From the NCBI RefSeq assembly GCF_000411295.1, contig NZ_KE150421.1, forward strand, positions 309,309 through 373,308: 64,000 nucleotides of DNA, in the 5' to 3' direction. The stretch is from Paenisporosarcina sp. HGH0030. Its GTDB lineage: Bacteria; Bacillota; Bacilli; Bacillales_A; Planococcaceae. The position numbers and the translations under genes were made by a program. Shown here in pieces: positions 30,049 through 39,372 of the stretch. The stretch's first letter is position 1. Each line of letters starts with the position of its first letter. A model generated the notes under the pieces. That model saw only the letters and a list, made by a program, of their open reading frames with translations. It was not told the origin of the DNA and made no database searches.

Positions 30049-30615
30049 ATGAAAAAAGTGTGCATTTTTGGTGGAACATTCAATCCTCCACATATTGGAC
30101 ATTTAATCATGGCAAATGAAGTGTTTCATGCACTGGATTTCGATGAACTTCGATTCATGCCGAACGCTAAGCCTCCACATAAAGAAGCATCGCATCTGGC
30201 AACTGGTGAACAAAGACTGCAAATGCTGCAGCTTGCCACCAAGCCATTTTCTTATTTTCAAGTGGAGCCTCTTGAGATTGAAAGAGGTGGCTTATCGTAT
30301 ACGTTTGATACGATGACAGAATTGACATCCCGTGAACCTCAAACACGTTTCAGTTTTCTGATTGGTGCTGATATGATTTCTTCTTTGGACAAGTGGTATA
30401 AAATTGATGACCTGGTCGAAAAGGTCCGATTAATCGGTGTACGGCGTCCAGGTTATGATGAACGCTCTGATTATCCAGTGACGTTAATCGATGCACCGTT
30501 GATTGATTTATCCTCCACGGCGCTGCGCAACCGGTTCAAAGAAGGAAAAAATGTATCATTGTTAATTCCAGAAAATGTACAAACTTATATTCGTCAGGAG
30601 AAATTGTATGAATAG
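30049..30615 (+). CDS. nadD: Nicotinate-nucleotide adenylyltransferase
   Basis: Makes deamido-NAD from nicotinate mononucleotide and ATP. The 188-residue protein has the nucleotidyltransferase motif GGTFNPPHIGHLIMA, PNAKPPHK, IGADMISSL and the C-terminal SSTALRNRFKEGK motif. Starts 2 bp after yqeI; its last bases overlap the yqeK start. Confidence 0.96.
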   Translation: MKKVCIFGGTFNPPHIGHLIMANEVFHALDFDELRFMPNAKPPHKEASHLATGEQRLQMLQLATKPFSYFQVEPLEIERGGLSYTFDTMTELTSREPQTRFSFLIGADMISSLDKWYKIDDLVEKVRLIGVRRPGYDERSDYPVTLIDAPLIDLSSTALRNRFKEGKNVSLLIPENVQTYIRQEKLYE

Positions 30616-31177
30616 AGATGATTTGATAAATGCTATACGTACGCGGATGCCTGAGAAACGAATTGTGCATACTTTAGGAGTAATGGATACAGCTATTCGA
30701 TTAGCGAATGTGTATGGCGTATCTGAAAAAGATGCAGAGCTTGCGGCAATTTTACATGATGTCGTGAAATTTGCGGATAGGGAATGGATGAAACAAATCA
30801 TTATCGATCAACAGATGGATCCAACCCTCTTAAATTTTCATCATGAATTGTGGCATGCCCCAGTCGGTGCATTTGTCGCTCAGCAGGAATTTGGAGTGTC
30901 AAATCAGGATGTATTGAATGCGATTTGCTACCATACTACTGGCCGCGCAAACATGACTGATCTTGAAAAAATAATTTATTGTGCCGATATGATAGAACCG
31001 AATCGTCAATTCCCGGGAGTTGATGATTTAAGACAACAGGATGAACTGGGACTGAACGCGTTAATGAAAGCTTGTGTCCAACGTTCGATTCAATTTTTAT
31101 TGCAAAAAAATCAACCGGTATATCCGGATTCCATTCATTGTTATAATGATTTGGTTACACGAAAGGAAAATGACTGA
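30608..31177 (+). CDS. yqeK: HD-domain diadenosine tetraphosphate hydrolase YqeK
   Basis: Symmetric Ap4A hydrolase of the HD superfamily, giving ADP from alarmone-like dinucleotides. The 189-residue protein shows metal ligands in RIVHTLGV, AILHDVVKF, LWHAPVGAFVA, CYHTTGR and YCADMIEP. ATG 30608 has CAGGAG upstream; an open frame continues into nadD but is not the gene start. In the nadD-yqeK-rsfS block. Confidence 0.93.
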   Translation: MNRDDLINAIRTRMPEKRIVHTLGVMDTAIRLANVYGVSEKDAELAAILHDVVKFADREWMKQIIIDQQMDPTLLNFHHELWHAPVGAFVAQQEFGVSNQDVLNAICYHTTGRANMTDLEKIIYCADMIEPNRQFPGVDDLRQQDELGLNALMKACVQRSIQFLLQKNQPVYPDSIHCYNDLVTRKEND

Positions 31178-31528
31178 ATGACAGTTCCAACTTTACTAGA
31201 GGTTGCTTATAAAGCAGCAGATGACAAACGTGCAGAAGATATCGTCGTATTGAATATGAAAGGTGTATCTTTGCTTGCCGATTACTTTATTATTTGTCAC
31301 GCAAATTCTGACCGTCAAGTGCAGGCAATTGCAAAAGAAATGGCAGAACAGGCAGGCCAATCCGGTTTTGATGTAAAACGTTTAGAAGGCTATGACGCAG
31401 CTCGTTGGGTATTAGTGGACATGGGCGACGTAGTTGCGCATGTATTCCATAAAGATGAACGTGCATTTTATAACTTAGAACGTTTATGGGGAGATGCACC
31501 AATCATCTCTGTAGACTCAGAAGCGTAA
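31178..31528 (+). CDS. rsfS: Ribosome silencing factor RsfS
   Basis: Binds uL14 and blocks subunit joining when nutrients are low. The 116-residue protein has the RsfS domain with DYFIICHANSDRQVQAIA, EGYDAARWVLVDMGDVVAHVF and YNLERLW. Starts immediately after the yqeK stop and overlaps the yqeM start (TAATG). Confidence 0.95.
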   Translation: MTVPTLLEVAYKAADDKRAEDIVVLNMKGVSLLADYFIICHANSDRQVQAIAKEMAEQAGQSGFDVKRLEGYDAARWVLVDMGDVVAHVFHKDERAFYNLERLWGDAPIISVDSEA

Positions 31529-32265
31529 TGACTAGCTATAAAGAGTTTGCACACATTTATGATGCATTAATGACGGATATTCCTTACGACAAATATGTCG
31601 AAAAGGTTATTTCGAATGTTGAAAATGTGAAAGGTAAATCTTTATTAGATATTGGGTGTGGAACTGGAGTCCTGTCTGCGAAATTTGCAGAACAGGGTTT
31701 TCTTGTTCAAGCCGTCGATTTGTCTGAGGAAATGCTGGCAATCGCAGCTGACCGCTTTCAAAAGCAGGGGATATCTATTCCGTTGTTTCATGTCTCAATG
31801 ACTGATTTGGACGGATTCGAAGAAATTGATGTAGCTGTTCTATCGATTGATTCGTTAAATTACCTGGAAGAGGAAGCGCAAGTTCTTCAGACGTTGCATG
31901 GCATTCATGAATCGCTCGCCGCAGGTGGACAATTGTTCTTTGATGTTCATTCTGTTTATAAAATGGATGTATTATTTTTAGACGGTCCATTTACATATGA
32001 AGATGAGGACGTTGCTTATATCTGGCACACGGAACCAGGCGAGTATCCACACTCTGTTTATCATGATTTAACTTTCTTTATGAAAAATAAGAGCGGTTCA
32101 TACGACCGTTTTGAAGAAAGTCATTTTCAACGTTCTTATGATGTAAAAGAATATCTATCATTCTTGCAGCAAGCAGGATTTTCGGAAATTAAGGTAACTG
32201 CAGACTGGGCGAATGAGTCACCTGAAGAAAACAGTGAACGAATCTTTTTCCACGCCATTAAATAG
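31528..32265 (+). CDS. SAM-dependent methyltransferase (YqeM-like)
   Basis: A 245-residue class I methyltransferase: LLDIGCGTGVLSAKFAEQG is motif I, VQAVDLSEEML the acidic loop and AVLSIDSLNYL the post-I region. It is the usual gene after rsfS in Bacillus, but its substrate is unknown to me. ATG 31528 overlaps the rsfS stop. Last gene of the operon; no convincing terminator follows. The comER gene that often lies next on the other strand is absent. Confidence 0.88.
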   Translation: MTSYKEFAHIYDALMTDIPYDKYVEKVISNVENVKGKSLLDIGCGTGVLSAKFAEQGFLVQAVDLSEEMLAIAADRFQKQGISIPLFHVSMTDLDGFEEIDVAVLSIDSLNYLEEEAQVLQTLHGIHESLAAGGQLFFDVHSVYKMDVLFLDGPFTYEDEDVAYIWHTEPGEYPHSVYHDLTFFMKNKSGSYDRFEESHFQRSYDVKEYLSFLQQAGFSEIKVTADWANESPEENSERIFFHAIK

Positions 32266-32381
32266 TTTCCATTGCTTTTCACATAAGACTTTCCAATAAT
32301 GAGCAATTCGTTTATAGTATGGATAACTCCATAAGAATTGCTCCCTGTAGGAAAGGATGACCCAATCTGATTCTTACATGG

Positions 32382-33011
32382 ATGAAAAAACATACGAATA
32401 AAGCAGTGCTTGTAAGTGCAGGTATTATTTTATTTGTAGTACTGTTTAAACCTTTTTCAAACGAGCTGGCGCCCCCACTTGCCGATACGCTCGAAACCAT
32501 TCAAACCCCCATCCCAAATACAATTCCAACTGAAGAACTGAACGAATCGGAAGAACCTGACATCGAAATAAATGAAGTCGTTGTCGTTGATGTAAAAGGA
32601 CAAGTCCTGACACCTGGCGTTTATACATTAACTCATGGAAGTCGTGTATTGGATGCCATTCAGCTTGCAGGAGGCATATTGCCATCCGCTGATGAAAAGG
32701 CATTGAACTTGGCTGCGAAACTGACCGATGAAATGGTGATCTATGTACCATTGATTGGCGAAAAGGACGTAGCGACAACTATTTCGACAACACCGGATTC
32801 AACTAGAGAAAAATCTACTATCATTAATATCAATACTGCCGATGAAATGACCTTAATGACACTTTCAGGTATCGGTCCTTCCAAGGCGAAGGCAATTCTT
32901 GCATACCGGGAAGAAAAAGGACTTTTTCAATCGATTGAAGACTTAAAAGAAGTTTCTGGAATCGGAGATCAAACTTTTGAGCAACTGAAAGATTTCATTT
33001 CGGTTAAATAA
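32382..33011 (+). CDS. comEA: Competence DNA receptor ComEA
   Basis: Membrane-anchored double-stranded DNA receptor for transformation. The 209-residue protein has one membrane helix near the start (about 8-25), an acidic linker, an SLBB domain (VVVDVKGQVLTPGVYTLTHG), and a C-terminal helix-hairpin-helix pair (LMTLSGIGPSKAKAIL, LKEVSGIGDQTFEQL). ATG 32382 has no ribosome site at the right distance; AAAGGATGA at 32353-32360 instead fits CTG 32367 or ATT 32370 in the same frame (see findings). Confidence 0.93.
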   Translation: MKKHTNKAVLVSAGIILFVVLFKPFSNELAPPLADTLETIQTPIPNTIPTEELNESEEPDIEINEVVVVDVKGQVLTPGVYTLTHGSRVLDAIQLAGGILPSADEKALNLAAKLTDEMVIYVPLIGEKDVATTISTTPDSTREKSTIININTADEMTLMTLSGIGPSKAKAILAYREEKGLFQSIEDLKEVSGIGDQTFEQLKDFISVK

Positions 33012-33023
33012 AACCATATTCAA

Positions 33024-33053
33024 TTGACGATTCAAACGTGTTCCTACTAAACT
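33024..33053 (+). promoter_or_regulatory. Possible SigA promoter before comEB
   Basis: TTGACG (33024-33029), 18-bp spacer, TAAACT (33048-33053). Confidence 0.45.
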
Positions 33054-33084
33054 AGATAAGAGTTTACAATCAGGGGGCGTTTTT

Positions 33085-33666
33085 ATGGAGCGAATAACAT
33101 GGGACCAATTCTTTATGGCACAAAGTCATTTACTGGCGCTTAGAAGCACATGTACAAGATTAGCGGTAGGTGCAACGATTGTACGGGATAAGCGAATCAT
33201 GGCAGGTGGATATAACGGATCCATTTCCGGTGGCGATCATTGCATCGATCAAGGATGTTACGTTGTGGATCATCATTGTGTCCGTACAATTCATGCAGAA
33301 ATGAATGCCTTGTTGCAATGTTCAAAATATGGCATATCAACTAATGAAGCGGATTTGTACGTGACTCATTTCCCTTGCCTTCCTTGCACAAAATCAATTA
33401 TTCAGTCAGGAATCCGACGTTTATATTACGCGAAAGATTATAAAAACAGTGAATATGCCATTCAATTACTTGCCCAGTCAAATATTGAAGTCGTGCATGT
33501 ATCTTTCGATGAACGGAAAATTGATTTCTTAAGCGATCAGAAAATCACTTTGTATTTGGACATGCTTCATAAGTTAAGAGAGAAGGGTGTTCCTGCAGAA
33601 GAACTGGCTTCATATGAAGCGCAGGTGAATGAGTTATTTGGCAAAACCATTGGAACCAACGCCTAA
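33085..33666 (+). CDS. comEB: dCMP deaminase family protein ComEB
   Basis: Zinc deaminase converting dCMP to dUMP; in Bacillus its role in competence is minor. The 193-residue protein has the zinc site: His-Ala-Glu in TIHAEMNAL and the cysteines of FPCLPCTKSI. The start has CAGGGGG upstream. In the comE order comEA-comEB-comEC; the comEC reading frame overlaps its 3' end. Confidence 0.93.
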   Translation: MERITWDQFFMAQSHLLALRSTCTRLAVGATIVRDKRIMAGGYNGSISGGDHCIDQGCYVVDHHCVRTIHAEMNALLQCSKYGISTNEADLYVTHFPCLPCTKSIIQSGIRRLYYAKDYKNSEYAIQLLAQSNIEVVHVSFDERKIDFLSDQKITLYLDMLHKLREKGVPAEELASYEAQVNELFGKTIGTNA

Positions 33667-33689
33667 TCTATATTGTCGTCGCAGCCATA

Positions 33690-35963
33690 GTGTCAACTAG
33701 CGCGGCAATCGGCTCCATCCAACTTCTTTTTTTACATGCCCCACTTATTCTATTATTTGTACGTAATCGATTTAAGATATTCTTTTTATTAAGTTATGTA
33801 GCAGTGGCTGTTTTTTTCTTTTTGCATGCACAAGACAAATTGACGCATGATTCACATGAAGTCGCTCAAGAAGATGTTTATACCTGGACTTCGATTCATA
33901 CAATAAAAGGCTCCAAATTAAGAGGATTCGCAATATCTGAGGGAAAACAAAAATGGTATATTGTGTATACTTTTGTTTCAGAAGAAGAGAAAATCAAATT
34001 CTTGAATCAGTCGTTGACAGATGCAGTATTCAAGATAACGGGACAAATAACACCTGTCCCATGGCCAGCCCATGAGTATGTGTTTGATATGCAAACCTAC
34101 TTAACAAGCCATGGGGCAGCAGGGATGTTGTCGGCTAGCACAATGGTACAGGTTTCTCAGCCAGATGGAATAATCGGCTGGATTGCCAATCAGCGATTTC
34201 TCATGGAAAAGCATATAGACAAGCATTTTCCACTTTCACTTCAAGCAGAAGCCAAAGCACTTTTACTTGGCTTAAGAGATGACGTTGACCCAAAGGAGAA
34301 TCGCGCCTATCAAATACTTGGCATCACGCATTTGTTTGCCATTTCGGGTCTTCATGTAGCGTTTCTGACCTATATCTTTTATCAATCCCTTCTTAGATTG
34401 TCCATTCGTAAAGAAGTCGCCGTATGGTGTTTAATCGTCTGTTTGCCAGTCTATGCATGTTTAGTTGGTGGGGCTCCTTCAGTGTGGCGTGCGGTCGGTG
34501 TCGTGGAAATTCTATTACTTTCAAAGCAACTCCACAAAAGACTGGCAGTCGATGATGCTTTCGCAATCAGTTTGCTTATTTTTATTTACCTGCAACCGGG
34601 GGTATTACTCCAGGTAGGATTTCAATTGTCTTATGGAGCCGCCACGGTATTGCTTTTTTCTTCCCCATTTCTACAAGCACAAACAAGTGTTTTCAAGCAA
34701 TCTTTCTGGATTACTTTTCTCTGTCAAATTGGAGTTGCACCAATCCTTCTCTATCACTTTTACGAAATTTCTCTTTCCTCTTTTGTAGTCAATCTTTTGT
34801 TTGTACCACTCTTTTCCGTCATTATTTTACCGATTAATTTAGTGCTGTTTAGTTTATCGTTTTTCTTCCTTTCTTTAACCGATTTCCTGTTCATTTTGTA
34901 TGAACCGTTAAGAATGGCTTTGACGAGTTTCATTCTAAAACTAGCCTCCATTCCAAATCAACTGTGGAATCCAGGCAAACTATCGAACTGGCAGATGGTT
35001 GTGGCCTTTATTGGTGTGGTCGCTACTTTTTTTGTTCTGGAGCTGCAACACGCTAAGAAAAGACTCATTTTGACATTAGGTTTGCCGATTGCCATCATTC
35101 AAGGTTCTTCTTATTTCGATTCAGCGATTGAAGTGTCATTCCTTAACGTCGGGCAAGGGGATGCAACCCTTATTGAACTTCCGCATCGACAAGGGGTCAT
35201 TCTGGTTGATTCGGGAGGATTATTGAGGTTTGATCAAGCAGCTTGGAAACTATCAGGTACACCTTTTGAAATAGGAAGGGAAGTAATTGTACCTTTCTTG
35301 AAAGGAAGAGGCATTCAAACAATTGATACGTTTATTTGGACACATGCGGATAGTGATCACATTGAAGGCGCCGAAGAAATATTGGAGGAAGTGAAGGTAA
35401 AAGAAATCCATGTGACACCTGGCGCTATTGCTGAAAATACATTGCAACACGCGGTACAAACTGCGTTGGCTATGAAAATACCGATTAAAGAACAAATGTC
35501 GGGAAGTGGATTCCGAATAAGGAATACACAGTTTACTTATGTATCGCCACAGGATACTACGTATGAAGGAAATGATGATTCGCTCGTACTATACTTGAAA
35601 CATGATTTGTTTACAGCGTTGTTTACAGGAGATTTAGAACAGGATGGGGAAGAGGATTTACTGAAGGTGTATGGAGGAATACAAAATATCAACCTATTAA
35701 AAGCAGGACATCATGGTAGTAAAACTTCCAGTTCTGAAGCATTTTTACAAAAGCTACAGCCAGGTCTCACCATTTTTTCAGCAGGTCAAAACAACCGTTA
35801 CGGGCATCCAAATCATGAAGTGGTCGAAAGGTTCACGGAATTACAATTACCGACAATGACAACAGCGGAAGTTGGCACTATTCATGTCCGTTATGAAAAG
35901 GAAGTAATAACCGTGCGGACGTCATTCAAAAAAAACATAAAAAAAAGAGACCTTTCACAATGA
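33690..35963 (+). CDS. comEC: DNA internalisation channel ComEC
   Basis: Polytopic protein that takes single-stranded DNA across the membrane. At least 757 residues: N-terminal membrane helices and a soluble OB-type domain, the competence membrane domain (GITHLFAISGLHVAFL, then many helices), and a C-terminal metallo-beta-lactamase-like domain (SFLNVGQGDATLIELP, DSGGLLRF, THADSDHIEGAEE, LLKAGHHGSKTSS). The first canonical start, GTG 33690, has no ribosome site and would cut the first helix; the frame is open back to 33633 and ATT 33636 follows AGGTGA by 7 bp, so the true start is probably upstream (see findings). Confidence 0.92.
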   Translation: MSTSAAIGSIQLLFLHAPLILLFVRNRFKIFFLLSYVAVAVFFFLHAQDKLTHDSHEVAQEDVYTWTSIHTIKGSKLRGFAISEGKQKWYIVYTFVSEEEKIKFLNQSLTDAVFKITGQITPVPWPAHEYVFDMQTYLTSHGAAGMLSASTMVQVSQPDGIIGWIANQRFLMEKHIDKHFPLSLQAEAKALLLGLRDDVDPKENRAYQILGITHLFAISGLHVAFLTYIFYQSLLRLSIRKEVAVWCLIVCLPVYACLVGGAPSVWRAVGVVEILLLSKQLHKRLAVDDAFAISLLIFIYLQPGVLLQVGFQLSYGAATVLLFSSPFLQAQTSVFKQSFWITFLCQIGVAPILLYHFYEISLSSFVVNLLFVPLFSVIILPINLVLFSLSFFFLSLTDFLFILYEPLRMALTSFILKLASIPNQLWNPGKLSNWQMVVAFIGVVATFFVLELQHAKKRLILTLGLPIAIIQGSSYFDSAIEVSFLNVGQGDATLIELPHRQGVILVDSGGLLRFDQAAWKLSGTPFEIGREVIVPFLKGRGIQTIDTFIWTHADSDHIEGAEEILEEVKVKEIHVTPGAIAENTLQHAVQTALAMKIPIKEQMSGSGFRIRNTQFTYVSPQDTTYEGNDDSLVLYLKHDLFTALFTGDLEQDGEEDLLKVYGGIQNINLLKAGHHGSKTSSSEAFLQKLQPGLTIFSAGQNNRYGHPNHEVVERFTELQLPTMTTAEVGTIHVRYEKEVITVRTSFKKNIKKRDLSQ

Positions 35964-35979
35964 GAAGTCTCTTTTTTTG
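35944..35979. terminator. Bidirectional terminator between comEC and yqzM
   Basis: AAAGAGAC (35944-35951) pairs with GTCTCTTT (35967-35974), with T runs in both directions. The comEC stop lies in the loop. Confidence 0.85.
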
Positions 35980-35980
35980 C

Positions 35981-36115
35981 TTATTTTGTAATGAAGTCAA
36001 TTACAGTCGCAATGGTGAAAATCGCTGCAAAGAAAACAAAAGATACAACGAAACCAATACCCGAGTCAACCACATCGTTACGTCTGGTTTGGACATTCTT
36101 TTCAAATTCGTTCAT
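35981..36115 (-). CDS. yqzM: Small membrane protein YqzM
   Basis: A 44-residue protein beginning MNEFEKNVQTRRNDVVDSG and ending in FITK, with one membrane helix at about residues 21-41. It has a strong ribosome site (AGGAGGGG, spacing 5). Size and place between comEC and holA match YqzM of Bacillus. Function unknown. Confidence 0.88.
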   Translation of the reverse strand: MNEFEKNVQTRRNDVVDSGIGFVVSFVFFAAIFTIATVIDFITK

Positions 36116-36280
36116 TGCTACCCCTCCTAATTCAAATTAATTATAAGTGATTGCTTCGGAAAAATCTATAAACAACAAGTTTTTTTCCGTGATTTCAGCT
36201 GAATGACACATTTTGTTCAAACACCAGTGAATTTCGATTTGATGTATAATGGAAATGAAGTGTGTAAGAGGAGGTTCTTC

Positions 36281-37291
36281 ATGTTCTCAAGTATTTGGAA
36301 AAAGATTCAAAAAGGCGAATTCAGTCCGATTTACTTGCTAGTCGGCACAGAGCATTACTTTTTTGACGAAACTATCCGTCGTCTGAAAGAATCACTAAAT
36401 AAAGCCGGAGAAACGGATATATTGATGTTTGATTTAGATGAAGTTCCCGTTCAACATGTTATTGAAGAAGCGGACACTATTCCGTTTTTTACAGAGCGTA
36501 AATTAATTATTGCCAAGAATGCCTCTTTTTTAAAAGCGACAGAAAAAGGAAAAGAAAAAATAGATCATGATTTGAAGTCATTTGAAAGTTGGGTTCAGCA
36601 TCCATCTGAAACGGCCATCACAGTTTTCATTGCTCCTTATGAAAAATTGGACGAGCGAAAAAAAGTGACAAAGTTGATGAAGGATAAGGCTTTGTTGCTG
36701 GAAGCTAAACCTCTCGAAGGAAACGACTTATCAGTCTGGGTGCAATCAACAGTCTCCCAGGAAAGCAAAAGCATGACGGATGATGCCATTGCCCGTTTGA
36801 TTGAGACAGTAGGTCAGGATCTTGTTCAGTTGCAGTCCGAAATACATAAAATGGCGACGTATGTAGGAGAAGAATCCGAAATCACGAAAGATGTCGTGGA
36901 GTTGCTGATGACCCGCACATTAGAACAGGATGCGTTCCAGTTACTGAATGCATACTTGCGAGGTGATACGACCACCGCATTGACGGTATACCATGACTTA
37001 TTAAGGCAAAAAGAAGAACCGATCATGCTGACCGCATTGCTGGCTTCCCAAATTCGCTTGATGTCGAATGTTCGGTACCTGCAAAAGAAAGGCTATCATG
37101 CACAGGCAATAGCGAAACAATTAAAAGTCAATCCGTATCGCGTCAAATTAATTGTAGAAAGCAGACAGCAAGTAGGAGAAGAACGTTTGCTCGAAGTGTT
37201 ACACCGTCTCGCTGGTGCTGATTACCAATTAAAAACAAGTAGCGGCCGACGTGAACGGATTCTGGAATTATTTTTAATGAATCGGTTATAA
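36281..37291 (+). CDS. holA: DNA polymerase III delta subunit
   Basis: Clamp-loader subunit that opens the beta clamp (YqeN in Bacillus). The 336-residue protein has the delta-type AAA+-like fold without a Walker A: MFSSIWKKIQKGEFSPIYLLVGTEHYF at the start, VFIAPYEKLDERKK, LVQLQSEIHKMATY and the C-terminal RLMSNVRYLQKKGYHAQAI. ATG 36281 is set by AAGAGGAGG; a longer open frame from 36203 includes a TATAAT at 36245 and is upstream DNA. Confidence 0.93.
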   Translation: MFSSIWKKIQKGEFSPIYLLVGTEHYFFDETIRRLKESLNKAGETDILMFDLDEVPVQHVIEEADTIPFFTERKLIIAKNASFLKATEKGKEKIDHDLKSFESWVQHPSETAITVFIAPYEKLDERKKVTKLMKDKALLLEAKPLEGNDLSVWVQSTVSQESKSMTDDAIARLIETVGQDLVQLQSEIHKMATYVGEESEITKDVVELLMTRTLEQDAFQLLNAYLRGDTTTALTVYHDLLRQKEEPIMLTALLASQIRLMSNVRYLQKKGYHAQAIAKQLKVNPYRVKLIVESRQQVGEERLLEVLHRLAGADYQLKTSSGRRERILELFLMNRL

Positions 37292-37305
37292 GACAATGGA
37301 CTTGA

Positions 37306-37338
37306 ATCGTGATTAAAGCGAATCAAGTCCATTTTTTT
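37306..37338 (+). terminator. Terminator of holA
   Basis: ATGGACTTGA pairs with TCAAGTCCAT, followed by a T run. Confidence 0.9.
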
Positions 37339-37784
37339 ATGGGAAAAGGATGGAGAGAATTTCACTGCTGATAATATCGTGCTGACGGCTGAAAACTAAA
37401 ATTTCTTTTCAAATGACTGTGTTAAAGATAAATGTTAATACTTGTTACAGATGCGTGGAGAGCCTATAAAACGTATGCAAAAGAAAAAGGTTTAGAACAT
37501 TACAGAATCAAATCAAATGATGGAATGTATTGTGATTTAGACTGCGAATATTTGAAATGCTCACATTCTACGAAGATTCCCTTTGTTCATCAAAAGTTGA
37601 AAAATCACAATTGAAAGATGTTGAATCCGTTATCAGTGATTCAATTACCGATATATCAGAGTTATATAAAGAATTTCATCAGTATTTCATTGAGTTTGTA
37701 GCCAAGGAAAGCGACTAATAAAGAGGTTTCCCTAAAAAATATTCATTTATCAACATTAAAATTTAACAGAGCTTTTTAAATAGA
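37339..37784 (+). pseudogene. Remnant of IS1595-type transposase and unknown 3' fragment
   Basis: The frame at 37432-37614 opens with VTDAWRAYKTYAKEKGLEHY, which resembles the C-terminal catalytic part of IS1595-family transposases, then loses similarity. A second frame from about 37557 to 37718 reads MLTFYEDSLCSSKVEKSQ and ends FIEFVAKESD; I do not recognise it. Neither has a ribosome site. The stretch looks like decayed insertion debris between the holA and rpsT terminators. Confidence 0.6.
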
Positions 37785-37822
37785 CAAAAAAAGACCGGAT
37801 TCGTCAATCGAATCCGGTCTTT
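37785..37822 (-). terminator. Terminator of rpsT
   Basis: Perfect 13-bp stem AAGACCGGATTCG (37791-37803) / CGAATCCGGTCTT (37809-37821), with T run on the minus strand. Confidence 0.93.
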
Positions 37823-37829
37823 CATATCA

Positions 37830-38078
37830 TTACGCTTTTTTCATTAATTGAGCTTTTTTACGAGCCGCAGTGTTTTTATGAATTAATCCTTTAGAAGCTG
37901 CTTTATCTACTTGCTTGATAGCAGATTGTAAAAGTTCTTTTGCGTTTTCTTCGTTGTTAAGAGAAGCATTTTCAGCTTTCTTAACTGCTGTACGCATTGT
38001 AGACTTCGTGTGAGAGTTTTGTGCGTTAGCAGAAGCATTCGTTTTTACACGTTTGATTGCAGATTTGATGTTTGGCAT
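37830..38078 (-). CDS. rpsT: 30S ribosomal protein S20
   Basis: 16S rRNA-binding primary assembly protein. The 82-residue basic protein starts [14 protein letters not shown] and ends KKAQLMKKA, a three-helix bundle rich in Ala, Lys and Asn. ATG 38076-38078 is set by AGGAGGTG. Divergent from gpr with a leader of about 100 nt that may carry autoregulation, as known for S20 elsewhere. Confidence 0.97.
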   Translation of the reverse strand: MPNIKSAIKRVKTNASANAQNSHTKSTMRTAVKKAENASLNNEENAKELLQSAIKQVDKAASKGLIHKNTAARKKAQLMKKA

Positions 38079-38242
38079 ATCTTTCACCTCCTATAAAAGG
38101 TCCGAGATCAAGAGATTCTCGAGTTTAAGCGTTAATGCGCGTTTATTAGGCGCTGTTTGCTTTAAGTATTAGATCAGTATTATCAATACAACAAGCATTA
38201 TTTTAGCAAACCAAAAGTTAAATTGCAATAGATTCACGCAAA

Positions 38243-38271
38243 GAATATTTACTTGACACCTTGGGCAAACT
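38243..38271 (+). promoter_or_regulatory. SigG-like promoter of gpr
   Basis: GAATA at 38243-38247 and CAAACT at 38266-38271 are 18 bp apart, close to the forespore SigG pattern. A TTGACA at 38253 has no matching -10, so SigA use is unlikely. Confidence 0.6.
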
Positions 38272-38290
38272 TTTTCTTGAGGTGATATGG

Positions 38291-39340
38291 ATGAATATAC
38301 GTAATCTAATGCGGACTGATTTAATCGATGAAGCAACCGAAGTGGTTCAGCATCGAACGGAAAAAGAGAAAGATACATTATATGAAACGCCTGGGATTCA
38401 AATGAATGAAGAGCGTAAAGGTCGTGTTCATATAACCCATATTGAAACGGATGCAAATGGGGCAGAGTCAATAGGTAAAAAAGCTGGAACATATATTACT
38501 TTATCCGTTCCAACTTTAACTGCTGAAGATGACGAAGGATTCAAGGAACTTGAGCAACAATTTATTCAATCATTGGAAGATATTCATAAACAAATTAATT
38601 TGACGGCACAATCTAAAGTACTGGTAATCGGATTAGGAAATCGGACGATTACACCGGATGCAATCGGTCCTTTGGCAATCGACCGTTTTCATGAAGCAAT
38701 GTTCCATTTTCCATTTGAAACAGGACAAGTTTTATTTTATGCACCGGGTGTAACAGGTCAAACCGGTTTGGAAACGGGTGAGTTTGTTAAAGCGATCTCT
38801 GAGCATGTCAAACCAGATTTGATTTTGATTATTGATGCATTAGCAGCACGTAATCAAGATCGCCTATGTAAAACCATTCAGCTGACAAATACCGGTATCC
38901 ACCCAGGTTCGGGTGTAGGCAATGCGCGAAGTGAAATTTCATTTGAATCATTAGGAGTTCCTGTAACTGCTATCGGTGTGCCAATGGTTGTGGATGCGCC
39001 AGTGCTAGTTGTGGATGCGATTGAAACAGTATTCAAAGTGATTTCATCCCAAATCGGGGAGACGACGAAACCATCTTCAGCCCTATCAGTAGGATCATGG
39101 CTTAGAAGCTCAGATGAACCCGTAAATGTTGAAGCCATCAAGCCGATTTTCGGTGAATGGGCAGGGTGGTCAAGCGAAGAAATCCGAGGACTATTGCAGG
39201 AAGTTTTGCCCCCTCATCATCAACAATTATTTGTTACGCCAAAAGAAACAGATACGTGGGTTGTGAGGCACGCAGAAATGATTCAAGCGAGTGTAACGAA
39301 ATGGCTACAGGAGGATGTTTTTAGTTCTAATCAACCCTGA
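38291..39340 (+). CDS. gpr: Germination protease GPR
   Basis: Forespore protease that degrades small acid-soluble spore proteins at germination; made as an inactive pro-form. The 349-residue protein has the short pro-region ([17 protein letters not shown]) and family motifs [57 protein letters not shown] and [14 protein letters not shown] 38291 follows GAGGTGAT. Next to spoIIP as in Bacillus. Confidence 0.95.
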   Translation: MNIRNLMRTDLIDEATEVVQHRTEKEKDTLYETPGIQMNEERKGRVHITHIETDANGAESIGKKAGTYITLSVPTLTAEDDEGFKELEQQFIQSLEDIHKQINLTAQSKVLVIGLGNRTITPDAIGPLAIDRFHEAMFHFPFETGQVLFYAPGVTGQTGLETGEFVKAISEHVKPDLILIIDALAARNQDRLCKTIQLTNTGIHPGSGVGNARSEISFESLGVPVTAIGVPMVVDAPVLVVDAIETVFKVISSQIGETTKPSSALSVGSWLRSSDEPVNVEAIKPIFGEWAGWSSEEIRGLLQEVLPPHHQQLFVTPKETDTWVVRHAEMIQASVTKWLQEDVFSSNQP

Positions 39341-39372
39341 TCCTACGTAAGTTGTAGGAGGAGGGGTGTACA

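Noticed and set aside
38253..38258. TTGACA as a SigA -35 for gpr
   Set aside because: No -10 at 16-18 bp; the SigG-like pair at 38243/38266 fits better for a forespore gene.
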